Assembly: GCF_029227915.1 (NCBI RefSeq)
Contig: NC_079888.1
Coordinates: 20,998,001-21,062,000 of the forward strand
Origin: Hydractinia symbiolongicarpus
Taxonomy: Eukaryota; Cnidaria; Hydrozoa; Anthoathecata; Hydractiniidae
Direction: 5' to 3'
DNA length: 64,000 nt
The position numbers and the translations under genes are program-made. The notes beneath the pieces were generated by a model that saw only the letters and a list, made by a program, of their open reading frames with translations, was not told the origin of the DNA and did not search any database. Positions 21,326 to 34,540 of the stretch are shown here, piece after piece; position 1 is the stretch's first letter, and each line of letters begins with the position of its first letter.

Positions 21326-22126
21326 AAGAGGGTGCAGATAAGCCGCAAACAACTTTTCAAATTAAATTGGCGGTTGTCGTCCGAAACCGCCCGCACTTTC
21401 CCGTACTCGCCCGGAACATTTCCGAAATGCAATTCCTTGTAACATACCATGCGGACGATAGTTGGAACAAGGCGCTTGAAAATAAAGAAGTTAATAAAGT
21501 TTATATATAAGTTATTTATCAAGTAAATCTTATTATAAACTATCAAAAGCAGTTCTTTTAAAAATATAAAATAAAAATATTCATGGCGCCGTAGATTAGT
21601 GGTTATAGCTCTCGTACTATGTTCGGGAGACCGGGGTTCGATTCCTCTTGACGGCGATTCAACATGGGCGAGTGAATGTTACCATAGTCCCGGGTTAACC
21701 CAAGCCATGTGAGGGAAATTGGGAAGATGGCACACTGTGTGGGCCGTTGGATGTTGCCGGGAGTTGTCTAGTAGAGCGCGGGCCCTAATTGGGTCTGCGT
21801 AGCTCAAAAGGAGCATTAAATACTCTAGGACTCTCCATCTAAGCCATGGCCCCTCCTGGAAATAATAGACAGGGTATACCCCTCGATATTTGTGAGGCTA
21901 GCCATGTAAAACATGCACATCTATCTATCTATCGCTACCACATAGTAAGTTTAATTTTAATTTTTATAGTTTTTTGAATCATTAGTGTTTGTTTTTCTTT
22001 TCTTTTTCGGGCATTGTTTGTGTCATATGTGGGTTTTTTCGGGCGAATACTGAATTTTTTCAAAACGCTGAACTCGCCCGAAAACGTCTGCAGTTTTTAC
22101 GGCGGATGCGGCTTATCGGCACCCTC
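21326..22126. mobile_element. 801 bp non-autonomous TIR element, Mutator-like by TSD length
   Basis: The left end GAGGGTGCAGATAAGCCGC (21328) is the inverted match, with one mismatch, of the right end GCGGCTTATCGGCACCCTC (22108-22126). The 10 bp direct repeats ATGATATTTT flank it, with two extra bases (AA) before the left repeat. TSDs of 9-11 bp are typical of Mutator-like elements, and that is the only basis for the class. Subterminal CGCCCG/CGGGCG words occur at both ends (near 21388-21413 and 22039-22083). There is no coding capacity. A SINE sits inside it. Confidence 0.75.
21584..21933 (+). mobile_element. tRNA-derived SINE
   Basis: A tRNA-like head (21585-21655) starts GGCGCCGTAGATTAGTGGTT (A-box region), with the B box GGTTCGATTCC at 21635-21645 matching the Pol III consensus. 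Its acceptor ends CGCCGT/ACGGCG still pair. The anticodon arm (TCTCG/CGGGA) has an oversized loop, so it is not a working tRNA. A tRNA-unrelated body of about 260 bp follows, then a short tail of CATCTATCTATCTATC, typical of SINE 3' ends with a simple tetranucleotide. Transcription would be by RNA polymerase III, with mobilisation by a partner LINE not present here. It lies inside the 801 bp element, so it is the youngest layer there. Confidence 0.8.
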
Positions 22127-22136
22127 ATGATATTTT
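22127..22136 (+). repeat. Target duplication of the 801 bp element, right
   Basis: ATGATATTTT, direct copy of 21316-21325. Confidence 0.75.
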
Positions 22137-22194
22137 CTATTCTAGATCTGGGGCCGAACTTATAGGACTTGACGCTATAAATATCTCTAGCTAG

Positions 22195-22304
22195 CCAGCT
22201 AGCTAACTTTTTGGCCAAGGAGAGGGAGGAAGGGATTAAGCAGCTAGCCAACAATCACATGCCATAAAAAAGATGAAAATCATTAATCTTTAGCTAGCTA
22301 GCTA
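22195..22304. repeat. AGCTAGCT-rich subterminal segment, right
   Basis: CTCTAGCTAGCCAGCTAGCT at 22195 and TAGCTAGCTAGCTAC at 22291 mirror the AGCTAGCT-rich segment near the left end of the transposon. Because the motif is self-complementary, orientation cannot be judged. Confidence 0.45.
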
Positions 22305-22711
22305 CAGAAGCACCTCTCTAGCTGGCCTTATGCATTCTCTGAGCTTTATATCATTTCTTCAAAACCTTTCATAGTGCCACCAGCTATCGACACAGCATAC
22401 AAAAAAAATATTTACAAAAATAGTAAATAAAACGAATACCTTAGTCCTTAATCATTTAATTCATCATAACTTCCCCAAGCCAGTCAGCCACTTTCACAAA
22501 AACTGCCTCGTGGAAGAAACTGCTTCACTGTTCACGGCAGAAAATTCCAGACCAAACAGCCGTGGTCAAACACCCGCGAAATAAATAAATCACAAGTTGA
22601 AAAATAAAATGTCGGCGAGTTCAACCATGATTTTTGATTCTTACGTCATTTAATTGACTTATTTATTATTTCAAAAATCGCCTATGTCGCGCGGAAAAGC
22701 GGCAAAACGTT
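22305..22711. other. Right subterminal region of the transposon; no gene seen
   Basis: AT-rich, with no open frame of interest on either strand. It contains two AATAAA words on the plus strand (about 22425 and 22580). On the minus strand a donor-like CTAAG|GTATTC is present, with no coding sequence to support an exon. Confidence 0.5.
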
Positions 22712-22725
22712 CCTTAACTACATCG
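22712..22725 (-). repeat. Terminal inverted repeat, right
   Basis: CCTTAACTACATCG, exact reverse complement of the left terminus. Just inside lies GCGGAAAAGCGGC, which resembles the left-end GCTTTTTCCGC in opposite orientation and may be a subterminal protein-binding site. Confidence 0.88.
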
Positions 22726-22731
22726 AGAACT
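22726..22731 (+). repeat. Target site duplication, right (AGAACT)
   Basis: Direct repeat of 12187-12192. The next bases, ACATTTCATTGACTTTC, continue the interrupted monomer in register. Confidence 0.85.
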
Positions 22732-25700
22732 ACATTTCATTGACTTTCTAACGGTCTCAGTCCGTTTGTGTTACAACGGTTGGGTCACATATTCGTACCA
22801 ACATGTATTTAACGATATTTTTCTGATATTACCAGGTTGCATTGCTTTTAACTATGAAACGATTGACTGTGGGACTTAATTGAGCTAACTTTGGACTGTC
22901 ACCTGATAAATGTGATAAAAGAGACAATTGGACTCCAAGAAAAAACATTCTTCTTAATTTGACATGATTGCCGAAACTCAGCGATTACACTAGGCTCTGT
23001 GGTAGCGCTTCATTTAAGAATTATGATAAAAAAGTCATTTTTTTATTGTGGGACCAATCCTAGCCATTATCGCGCGCTGAGGAAATAGCGACAGTTTCAA
23101 AAACTACATTTCATTGACTTTCTAACGGTGTCAGTCCGTTTGAGTTTCAATGGTTGTGTCACATATTCGTACCAACATGTATTAAGCGATATTTTTTGAT
23201 ATTACTAGATTGCATCGCTTTTAACAATGAAACGTTGACTGTGGAACTTAATTGAACTAACTTTGGACTGTGATCTGATAAATGTGATCAATGAGACAAT
23301 TGGACTCCAAGAAATAACATTCTTCTTAATTTGACGTGATTGCCGGAACTCAGCGATTACACAGGGCTCTTTGGTAGCGCTTCATTTAAGAATTAAGATA
23401 AAAAAGTCATTTTTTTATTGTGGGACCAATCCTACCCGTTATTGCGCGCTGAAGAAATAGCGACAGTTTCAAAAACTACATTTCATTGACTTTCTAACGG
23501 TGTCAGTCCGTTTGGGTTATAACGGTTGGGTAACATATTCGTACCAACATGTATGTAGCGATATTTTTCTGATATTACTAGGTTGCATGGCGTTTAACAA
23601 TGAAACGATTGACTGTGGGAGTTAATTGAGCTAACTTTGGACTGTGACCTGATAAATGTGATAAATGAGACAATTGGACTCCAAGAAATAACATTCTTGT
23701 TAACTTGACGTGATTGCCGGAACTCAGCGATTACACTGGGCACTGTTGTAGCGCTTCATTTAAAAATTAGGCCAAAAAAAGTCATCTTTTTACTGTGGGA
23801 CCTATCCTAGCCGTTCGCGTGCGTTGAAGAAAAAGCGACAGTTTCAAAAACTACATTTCATTGACGTTCTAACGGTGTCAGTCCGTTTGAGTTACAACGG
23901 TTGGGTCACATATTCGTTCCAACATGTATTTAGCGATATTTTTCTGATATTATTAGGTTGCATCGCTTTTAACTATGAAACGTTTGACTGTGGGACTTAA
24001 TTGAGCTAACTTTGGACTGTCACCTGATAAATGTGATAAAAGAGACAATTGGACTCCAAGAAATAACATTCTTGTTAACTTGACATGATTGACGAAACTC
24101 AGCGATTACACTGGGCACTGTGGTAGCGCTTCATTTAAGAATTAAGATAGAAAAAAGTCATTTTTTTAATGTGGGACCAATCCTAGCCGTTATCGCGCGC
24201 TAAAGAAATAGCGACAGTTTCCAGAACTACATTTCATTGACTTTCTAACGGTCTCAGTCCGTTTGTGTTACAACGGTTGGGTCACATATTCGTACCAACA
24301 TGTATTTAGCGATATTTTTTGATATTACTAGGTTGCATCGCTTTTAACAATGAAACGATTGACTGTGGGACTTAATTGAACTAACTTTGGACTATCTCCT
24401 TATAAATGTGATAAAGGAGACAATTGGACTCCAAGAAATAACATTCTTGTTAACTTGACATGATTGACGAAACTCAGCGATTACACTGGGCACTGTTGTA
24501 GCGGTTCATTTAAAAATTAGGCCAAAAAAAGTCATCTTTTTACTGTGGGACCTATCCTAGCCGTTCGCGTGCGTTGAAGAAAAAGCGACAGTTTCAAAAA
24601 CTACATTTCATTGACTTTCTGACGGGGTCAGTCCGTTTGACTTACAACGGTTGGGTCACATATTCGTACCAACATATATTTAGCGATATTTTTCTGATAT
24701 TACTAGGTTGCATCGCTTTTAACTATGAAACGATTGACTGTGGGACTTAATTGAGCTAACTTTGAACTGTCACCTGATAAATGTGATAAAAGAGACAATT
24801 GAACTCCAAGAAAAAACATTCTTCTTAATTTGACATGATTGCCGAAACTCAGCGATTACACTGGGCTCTGTGGTAGGGCTTCATTTAAGATTTATGATAT
24901 AAAAAAGTCATTTTTTTATTGTGGGACCAATCCTAGCCATTATCCTGCGCTGATGAAATAGCGACAGTTTCAAAAACTACATTTCATTGACTTTCTAACG
25001 GTGTCAGTCCGTTTGAGTTTCAACGGTTGTGTCACATATTCGTACCAACATGTATTTAGCGATATTTTTTTGATATTACTAGGTTGCATCGCTTTTAACA
25101 ATGAAACGTTGACTGTGGGACTTAATAGGACTAACTTTGGACTGTGACCTGATAAATGTGATAAATGAGACAATTGGACTCCAAGAAATAACATTCTTCT
25201 TAATTTGACGTGATTGCCGGAACTCAGCGATTACACGGGGCTCTGTGGTAGCGCTTCATTTAAGAATTGAGATAAAAAAGTCATTTTTTTATTGCGGGAC
25301 CAATCCTAGCCATTATCTCGCGCTGAAGAAATAGCGGCAGTTTCAAAAACTACATTTCATTGACGTTCTAACGGTGTCAGTCCGTTTGAGTTACAACGGT
25401 TGGGTCACATATTCTTACCAACATGTATTTAGCGATATGTTTCTGATATTACTAGGTTGCATCGCTTTTAACAATGAAACGATTGACTGTGGGACTTAAT
25501 TGAGCTAACTTTGGACTGTCACCTGATAAATGTGATAAATGAGACAATTGGACTCCAAGAAATAACATTCTTGTTAATTTGACGTGATTGCCGGAACTCA
25601 GCGATTACACTGGGCACTGTGGTAGCGCTTCATTTAAAAATTAAGATACAAAAAGTCATTTTTTTATTGTGGTACCAATCCTAGCCGTTATCGCGCGCTA

Positions 25701-26899
25701 AAGAAATAGCGACAGTTTCAAGAACTACATTTCATTGACGTTCTAACGGTGTCAGTCCGTTTGAGTTACAACGGTTGGGTCACATATTCGTTCCAACATG
25801 TATTTAGCGATATTTTTCTGATATTATTAGGTTGCATCGCTTTTAACTATGAAACGTTTGACTGTGGGACTTAATTGAGCTAACTTTGGACTGTCACCTG
25901 ATAAATGTGATAAAAGAGACAATTGGACTCCAAGAAATAACATTCTTGTTAACTTGACATGATTGACGAAACTCAGCGATTACACTGGGCTCTGTGGTAG
26001 CGCTTCATTTAAGAATTAAGATAAAAAAAAGTCATTTTTTTAATGTGGGACCAATCCTAGCCGTTATCGCGCGCTAAAGAAATAGCGACAGTTTCCAGAA
26101 CTACATTTCATTGACTTTCTAACGGTCTCAGTCCGTTTGTGTTACAACGGTTGGGTCACATATTCGTACCAACATGTATTTAGCGATATTTTTCTGATAT
26201 TACCAGGTTGCATCGCTTTTAACTATGAAACGGTTGACTGTGGGACTTAATTGAGCTAACTTTGGACTGTCACCTGATAAATGTGATAAAAGAGACAATT
26301 GGACTCCAAGAAAAAACATTCTTCTTAATTTGACATGATTGCCGAAACTCAGCGATTACACTAGGCTCTGTGGTAGCGCTTCATTTAAGAATTATGATAA
26401 AAAAGTCATTTTTTTATTGTGGGACCAATTCTAGCCATTATCGCGCGCTGAGGAAATAGCGACAGTTTCAAAAACTACATTTCATTGACTTTCTAACGGT
26501 GTCAGTCCGTTTGAGTTTCAATGGTTGTGTCACATATTCGTACCAACATGTATTAAGCGATGTTTTTTGATATTACTAGATTGCATCGCTTTTAACAATG
26601 AAACGTTGACTGTGGAACTTAATTGAACTAACTTTGGACTGTGATCTGATAAATGTGATAAATGAGACAATTGGACTCCAAGAAATAACATTCTTCTTAA
26701 TTTGACGTAATTGCCGGAACTCAGCGATTACACAGGGCTCTGTGGTAGCGCTTCATTTAAGAATTAAGATAAAAAAGTCATTTTTTTATTGTGGGACCAA
26801 TCCTACCCGTTATTGCGCGCTGAAGAAATAGCGACAGTTTCAAAAACTACATTTCATTGACTTTCTAACGGTGTCAGTCCGTTTGGGTTACAACGGTTG

Positions 26900-29800
26900 G
26901 GTAACATATTCGTACCAACATGTATGTAGCGATGTTTTTCTGATATTACTAGGTTGCATGGATTTTAACAATGAAACGATTGACTGTGGGAGTTAATTGA
27001 GCTAACTTTGGACTGTGACCTGATAATTGTGATAAATGAGACAATTGGACTCCAAGAAATAACATTCTTGTTAACTTGACGTGATTGCCGGAACTCAGCG
27101 ATTACACTGGGCACTGTTGTAGCGCTTCATTTAAAAATTAGGCTAAAAAAAGTCATCTTTTTACTGTGGGACCTATCCTAGCCGTTCGCGTGCGTTGAAG
27201 AAAAAGCCACAGTTTCAAAAACTACATTTCATTGACTTTCTGACGGGGTCAGTCCGTTTGACTTACAACGGTTGGGTCACATATTCGTACCAACATGTAT
27301 TTAGCGATATTTTTTTGATATTACTAGGTTGCATCGCTTTTAACAATGAAACGATTGACTGTGGGACTTAATTGAACTAACTTTGGACTGTCTCCTGATA
27401 AATGTGATAAAGGAGACAATTGGACTCCAAGAAATAACATTCTTGTTAACTTGACATGATTGACGAAACTCAGCGATTACACTGGGCTCTGTGGTAGCGC
27501 TTCATTTAAGAATTAGGATAAAAAAAAGTCATTTTTTTAATGTGGGACCAATCCTAGCCGTTATCGCGCGCTAAAGAAATAGCGACAGTTTCCAGAACTA
27601 CATTTCATTGACTTTCTAACGGTCTCAATCCGTTTGTGTTACAACGGTTGGGTCACATATTCGTACCAACATGTATTTAACGATATTTTTCTGATATTAC
27701 TAGGTTGCATCGCTTTTAACTATGAAACGATTGACTGTGGGATTAATTGAGCTAACTTTGGACTGTCACCTGATAAATGTGATAAAAGAGACAATTGGAC
27801 TCCAAGAAAAAACATTCTTCTTAATTTGACATGATTGCCGAAACTCAGCGATTACACTAGGCTCTGTGGTAGCGCTTCATTTAAGAATTATGATAAAAAA
27901 GTCATTTTTTTTTTGTGGGACCAATCCTAGCCATTATCGCGCGCTGAGGAAATAGCGACAGTTTCAAAAACTACATTTCATTGACTTTCTAACGGTGTCA
28001 GTCCGTTTGAGTTTCAATGGTTGTGTCACATATTCGTACCAACATGTATTAAGCGATGTTTTTTGATATTACTAGATTGCATCGCTTTTAACAATGAAAC
28101 GTTGACTGTGGCACTTAATTGAACTAACTTTGGACTGTGATCTGATAAATGTGATAAATGAGACAATTGGACTCCAAGAAATAACATTCTTCTTAATTTG
28201 ACGTAATTGCCGGAACTCAGCGATTACACAGGGCTCTGTGGTAGCGCTTCATTTAAGAATTAAGATAAAAAAGTCATTTTTTTATTGTGGGACCAATCCT
28301 ACCCGTTATTGCGCGCTGAAGAAATAGCGACAGTTTCAAAAACTACATTTCATTGACTTTCTAACGGTGTCAGTCCGTTTGGGTTACAACGGTTGGGTAA
28401 CATATTCGTACCAACATGTATGTAGCGATGTTTTTCTGATATTACTAGGTTGCATGGATTTTAACAATGAAACGATTGACTGTGGGAGTTAATTGAGCTA
28501 ACTTTGGACTGTGACCTGATAATTGTGATAAATGAGACAATTGGACTCCAAGAAATAACATTCTTGTTAACTTGACGTGATTGCCGGAACTCAGCGATTA
28601 CACTGGGCACTGTTGTAGCGCTTCATTTAAAAATTAGGCTAAAAAAAGTCATCTTTTTACTGTGGGACCTATCCTAGCCGTTCGCGTGCGTTGAAGAAAA
28701 AGCCACAGTTTCAAAAACTACATTTCATTGACTTTCTGACGGGGTCAGTCCGTTTGACTTACAACGGTTGGGTCACATATTCGTACCAACATGTATTTAG
28801 CGATATTTTTTTGATATTACTAGGTTGCATCGCTTTTAACAATGAAACGATTGACTGTGGGACTTAATTGAACTAACTTTGGACTGTCTCCTGATAAATG
28901 TGATAAAGGAGACAATTGGACTCCAAGAAATAACATTCTTGTTAACTTGACATGATTGACGAAACTCAGCGATTACACTGGGCTCTGTGGTAGCGCTTCA
29001 TTTAAGAATTAGGATAAAAAAAAGTCATTTTTTTAATGTGGGACCAATCCTAGCCGTTATCGCGCGCTAAAGAAATAGCGACAGTTTCCAGAACTACATT
29101 TCATTGACTTTCTAACGGTCTCAATCCGTTTGTGTTACAACGGTTGGGTCACATATTCGTACCAACATGTATTTAACGATATTTTTCTGATATTACTAGG
29201 TTGCATCGCTTTTAACTATGAAACGATTGACTGTGGGATTAATTGAGCTAACTTTGGACTGTCACCTGATAAATGTGATAAAAGAGACAATTGGACTCCA
29301 AGAAAAAACATTCTTCTTAATTTGACATGATTGCCGAAACTCAGCGATTACACTAGGCTCTGTGGTAGCGCTTCATTTAAGAATTATGATAAAAAAGTCA
29401 TTTTTTTTTTGTGGGACCAATCCTAGCCATTATCGCGCGCTGAGGAAATAGCGACAGTTTCAAAAACTACATTTCATTGACTTTCTAACGGTGTCAGTCC
29501 GTTTGAGTTTCAATGGTTGTGTCACATATTCGTACCAACATGTATTAAGCGATATTTTTTGATATTACTAGATTGCATCGCTTTTAACAATGAAACGTTG
29601 ACTGTGGAACTTAATTGAACTAACTTTGGACTGTGATCTGATAAATGTGATAAATGAGACAATTGGACTCCAAGAAATAACATTCTTCTTAATTTGACGT
29701 GATTGCCGGAACTCAGCGATTACACAGGGCTCTGTGGTAGCGCTTCATTTAAGAATTAAGATAAAAAAGTCATTTTTTTATTGTGGGACCAATCCTACCC

Positions 29801-29900
29801 GTTATTGCGCGCTGAAGAAATAGCGACAGTTTCAAAAACTACATTTCATTGACTTTCTAACGGTGTCAGTCCGTTTGGGTTACAACGGTTGGGTAACATA
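26900..29900 (+). repeat. Tetrameric higher-order repeat, 1496 bp
   Basis: The variants TAGCGATGTTTTTCTGAT (26931 and 28427), CTGACGGGGTCAG (about 27242 and 28738) and the otherwise rare AAAGCCACAGTTTC are each repeated at 1496 bp, four monomers. Agreement between units is close, including shared unusual substitutions such as GTCTCAATCCG and the 7-9 T tract before GTGGGACC. Confidence 0.8.
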
Positions 29901-32900
29901 TTCGTACCAACATGTATGTAGCGATATTTTTCTGATATTACTAGGTTGCATGGCTTTTAACAATGAAACGATTGACTGTGGGAGGTAATTGAGCTAACTT
30001 TGGACTGTGACCTGATAAATGTGATAAATGAGACAATTGGACTCCAAGAAATAACATTCTTGTTAACTTGACGTGATTGCCGGAACTCAGCGATTACACT
30101 GGGCACTGTTGTAGCGCTTCATTTAAAAATTAGGCTAAAAAAAGTCATCTTTTTACTGTGGGACCTATCCTAGCCGTTCGCGTGCGTTGAAGAAAAAGCG
30201 ACAGTTTCAAAATCTACATTTCATTGACTTTCTGACGGGGTCAGTCCGTTTGACATACAACGGTTGGGTCACATATTCGTACCAACATATATTTAGCGAT
30301 ATTTTTCTGATATTACTAGGTTGCATCGCTTTTAACTATGAAACGATTGACTGTGGGACTTAATTGAGCTAACTTTGAACTGTCACCTGATAAATGTGAT
30401 AAAAGAGACAATTGAACTCCAAGAAAAAACATTCTTCTTAATTTGACATGATTGCCGAAACTCAGCGATTACACTGGGCTCTGTGGTAGGGCTTCATTTA
30501 AGATTTATGATAAAAAAAAGTCATTTTTTTATTGTGGTACCAATCCTAGCCATTATCCTGTGCTGATGAAATAGCGACAGTTTCAAAAACTACATTTCAT
30601 TGACTTTCTAACGGTGTCAGTCCGTTTGAGTTTTAACGGTTGTGTCACATATTCGTACTAACATGTATTTAGCGATATTTTTTTGATATTACTAGGTTGC
30701 ATCGCTTTTAACAATGAAACGTTGACTGTGGGATTAATTGAGCTAACTTTGGACTGTCACCTGATAAATGTGATAAAAGAGACAATTGGACTCCAAGAAA
30801 AAACATTCTTCTTAATTTGACATGATTGCCGAAACTCAGCGATTACACTAGGCTCTGTGGTAGCGCTTCATTTAAGAATTATGATAAAAAAGTCATTTTT
30901 TTTTTGTGGGACCAATCCTAGCCATTAACGCGCGCTGAGGAAATAGCGACAGTTTCAAAAACTACATTTCATTGACTTTCTAACGGTGTCAGTCCGTTTG
31001 AGTTTCAATGGTTGTGTCACATATTCGTACCAACATGTATTAAGCGATATTTTTTGATATTACTAGATTGCATCGCTTTTAACAATGAAACGTTGACTGT
31101 GGAACTTAATTGAACTAACTTTGGACTGTGATCTGATAAATGTGATAACTGAGACAATTGGACTCCAAGAAATAACATTCTTCTTAATTTGACGTGATTG
31201 CCGGAACTCAGCGATTACAAAGTTTCTGTGGTAGCGCTTCATTTAAGAATTAAGATAAAAAAGTCATTTTTTTATTGTGGGACCAATCCTACCCGTTATT
31301 GCGCGCTGAAGAAATAGCGACAGTTTCAAAAACTACATTTCATTGACTTTCTAACGGTGTCAGTCCGTTTGGGTTACAACGGTTGGGTAACATATTCGTA
31401 CCAACATGTATGTAGCGATATTTTTCTGATATTACTAGGTTGCAGGGCTTTTAACAATGAAACGATTGACTGTGGGAGTTAATTGAGCTAACTTTGGACT
31501 GTGACCTGATAAATGTGATAAATGAGACAATTGGACTCCAAGAAATAACATTCTTGTTAACTTGACGTGATTGCCGGAACTCAGCGATTACACTGGGCAC
31601 TGTTGTAGCGCTTCATTTAAAAATTAGGCTAAAAAAAGTCATCTTTTTACTGTGGGACCTATCCTAGCCGTTCGCGTGCGTTGAAGAAAAAGCGACAGTT
31701 TCAAAAACTACATTTCATTGACTTTCTGACGGGGTCAGTCCGTTTGACTTACAACGGTTGAGTCACATATTCGTACCAACATATATTTAGCGATATTTTT
31801 CTGATATTACTAGGTTGCATCGCTTTTAACTATGAAACGATTGACTGTGGGACTTAATTGAGCTAACTTTGAACTGTCACCTGATAAATGTGATAAAAGA
31901 GACAATTGAACTCCAAGAAAAAACATTCTTCTTAATTTGACATGATTGCCGAAACTCAGCGATTACACTGGGCTCTGTTGTAGGGCTTCATTTAAGATTT
32001 ATGATAAAAAAAAGTCATTTTTTTATTGTGGGACCAATCCTAGCCATTATCCTGCGCTGATGAAATAGCGACATTTTCAAAAACTACATTTCATTGACTT
32101 TCTAACGGTGTCAGTCCGTTTGAGTTTCAACGGTTGTGTCACATATTCGTACCAACATGTATTTAGCGATATTTTTTTGATATTACTAGGTTGCATCGCT
32201 TTTAACAATGAAACGTTGACTGTGGGACTTAATTGAACTAACTTTGGACTGTGACCTGATAAATGTGATAAATGAGACAATTGGACTCCAAGAAATAACA
32301 TTCTTCTTAATTTGACGTGATTGCCGGAACTCAGCGATTATACGGGGCTCTGTGGTAGCGCTTCATTTAAGAATTGAGATAAAAAAGTCATTTTTTTATT
32401 GCGGGACCAATCCTAGCCATTATCTCGCGCTGAAGAAATAGCGGCAGTTTCAAAAACTACATTTCATTGACGTTCTAACGGTGTCAGTCCGTTTGAGTTA
32501 CAACGGTTGGGTCACATATTCTTACCAACATGTATTTAGCGATATTTTTCTGATATTACTAGGTTGCATCGCTTTTAACAATGAAACGATTGACTGTGGG
32601 ACTTAATTGAGCTAACTTTGGACTGTCACCTGATAAATGTGATAAAAGAGACAATTGAACTCCAAGAAAAAACATTCTTCTTAATTTGACATGATTGCCG
32701 AAACTCAGCGATTACACTGGGCTCTGTGGTAGGGCTTCATTTAAGATTTATGATAAAAAAAGTCATTTTTTTATTGTGGGACCAATCCTAGCCATTATCC
32801 TGCGCTGATGAAATAGCGACAGTTTCAAAAACTACATTTCATTGACTTTCTGACGGGGTCAGTCCGTTTGACTTACAACGGTTGGGTCACATATTCGTTC

Positions 32901-33039
32901 CAACATGTATTTAGCGATATTTTTCTGATATTATTAGGTTGCATCGCTTTTAACTATGAAACGTTTGACTGTGGGACTTAATTGAGCTAACTTTGGACTG
33001 TCACCTGATAAATGTGATAAAAGAGACAATTGGACTCCA

Positions 33040-34540
33040 AGAAAAAACATTCTTCTTAAGTTGACATGATTGCCGAATCTCGGCGATTACACTGGGCTCT
33101 GTGGTAGCGCTTCATTTAAGAATTATGATAAAAAAAGTCATTTTTTATTGTGGGACCACTCCTAGCCATTATCGCGCGCTGAAGATATAGCGACAGTTTC
33201 AAAAACTACATTTCATTGACTTTCTAAGGGTGTCAGTCCGTTTGAGTTTTAACGGTTGTGTCACATATTCGTACCAACATGTATTTAGCGATATTATTTT
33301 GATATTACTAGGTTGCATTGCTTTTAACAATGAAACGTTGACTGTGGGACTTAATTGAACTAACTTTGGACTGTGACCTGATAAATGTGATAAATGAGAC
33401 AATTGGACTCCAAGAAATAACATTCTTCTTAATTTGACGTGATTGCCGGAACTCAGCGATTACACTGGGCACTGTGGTAGCGCTTCATTTAAAAATTAAG
33501 CTAAAAAAAGACATTTTTTTACTGTGGGACCTATCCTAGCCGTTAGCGCGCGCTAAAGAAATAGCGGCAGTTTTAAGAACTACATTTCATTGACTTTCTA
33601 ACGGTGTCAGTCCGTTTAAGTTACAACGGTTGGGTCACATATTCGTACCAACATGTATTTAGCGATATTTTTCTGATATTACTAGGTTGCATCGCTTTTA
33701 ACTATGAAACGATTGACTGTGGGACTTAATTGAGCTAACTTTTGACTGTCACCTGATAAATGTGATAAAAGAGACAATTGGACTCCAAGAAAAAACATTC
33801 TTCTTAAGTTGACATGATTGCCGAATCTCGGCGATTACACTGGGCTCTGTGGTAGCGCTTCATTTAAGAATTATGATAAAAAAAGTCATTTTTTATTGTG
33901 GGACCACTCCTAGCCATTATCGCGCGCTGAAGATATAGCGACAGTTTCAAAAACTACATTTCATTGACTTTCTAAGGGTGTCAGTCCGTTTGAGTTTTAA
34001 CGGTTGTGTCACATATTCGTACCAACATGTATTTAGCGATATTATTTTGATATTACTAGGTTGCATTGCTTTTAACAATGAAACGTTGACTGTGGGACTT
34101 AATTGAACTAACTTTGGACTGTGACCTGATAAATGTGATAAATGAGACAATTGGACTCCAAGAAATAACATTCTTCTTAATTTGACGTGATTGCCGGAAC
34201 TCAGCGATTACACTGGGCACTGTGGTAGCGCTTCATTTAAAAATTAAGCTAAAAAAAGACATTTTTTTACTGTGGGACCTATCCTAGCCGTTAGCGCGCG
34301 CTAAAGAAATAGCGGCAGTTTTAAGAACTACATTTCATTGACTTTCTAACGGTGTCAGTCCGTTTAAGTTACAACGGTTGGGTCACATATTCGTACCAAC
34401 ATGTATTTAGCGATATTTTTCTGATATTACTAGGTTGCATCGCTTTTAACTATGAAACGATTGACTGTGGGACTTAATTGAGCTAACTTTTGACTGTCAC
34501 CTGATAAATGTGATAAAAGAGACATTTGGACTCCAAGAAA
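33040..34540 (+). repeat. Dimeric higher-order repeat, 748 bp
   Basis: Two consecutive dimers share rare variants: TTCTAAGGGTGTCAG, TTTAGCGATATTATTTTG and GCCGAATCTCGGCGATT. Corresponding points are 748 bp apart (33199 and 33947). Confidence 0.75.

Larger units (their letters stand above)
12193..22725 (+). mobile_element. 10.5 kb TIR DNA transposon inserted in the satellite array
   Basis: The element starts CGATGTAGTTAAGG at 12193 and ends with the exact reverse complement, CCTTAACTACATCG, at 22725. A weaker second match (GCTTTTTCCGC near the left end, GCGGAAAAGC near the right) extends the similarity. It is flanked by AGAACT on both sides, and the satellite monomer resumes without loss. It holds a seven-exon plus-strand gene that I take to be its transposase or accessory gene, now inactivated. 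Its introns and 3' region are loaded with smaller elements, so the original was probably several kilobases shorter. The superfamily is undecided. A 6 bp duplication is known for IS3EU and 6-7 bp for Dada, but I could not match the protein to either. It is the only non-satellite DNA in the window. Confidence 0.9.

Noticed and set aside
20635-21546. Overlapping short frames on both strands (91, 81, 78 and 94 codons)
   Set aside because: They arise from the TTCGGCA palindromes and the start of the 801 bp element; no codon continuity or known motif.
21585-21655. Functional tRNA gene
   Set aside because: A and B boxes and the acceptor stem are present, but the anticodon loop is oversized and a SINE body with a CTAT tail follows.
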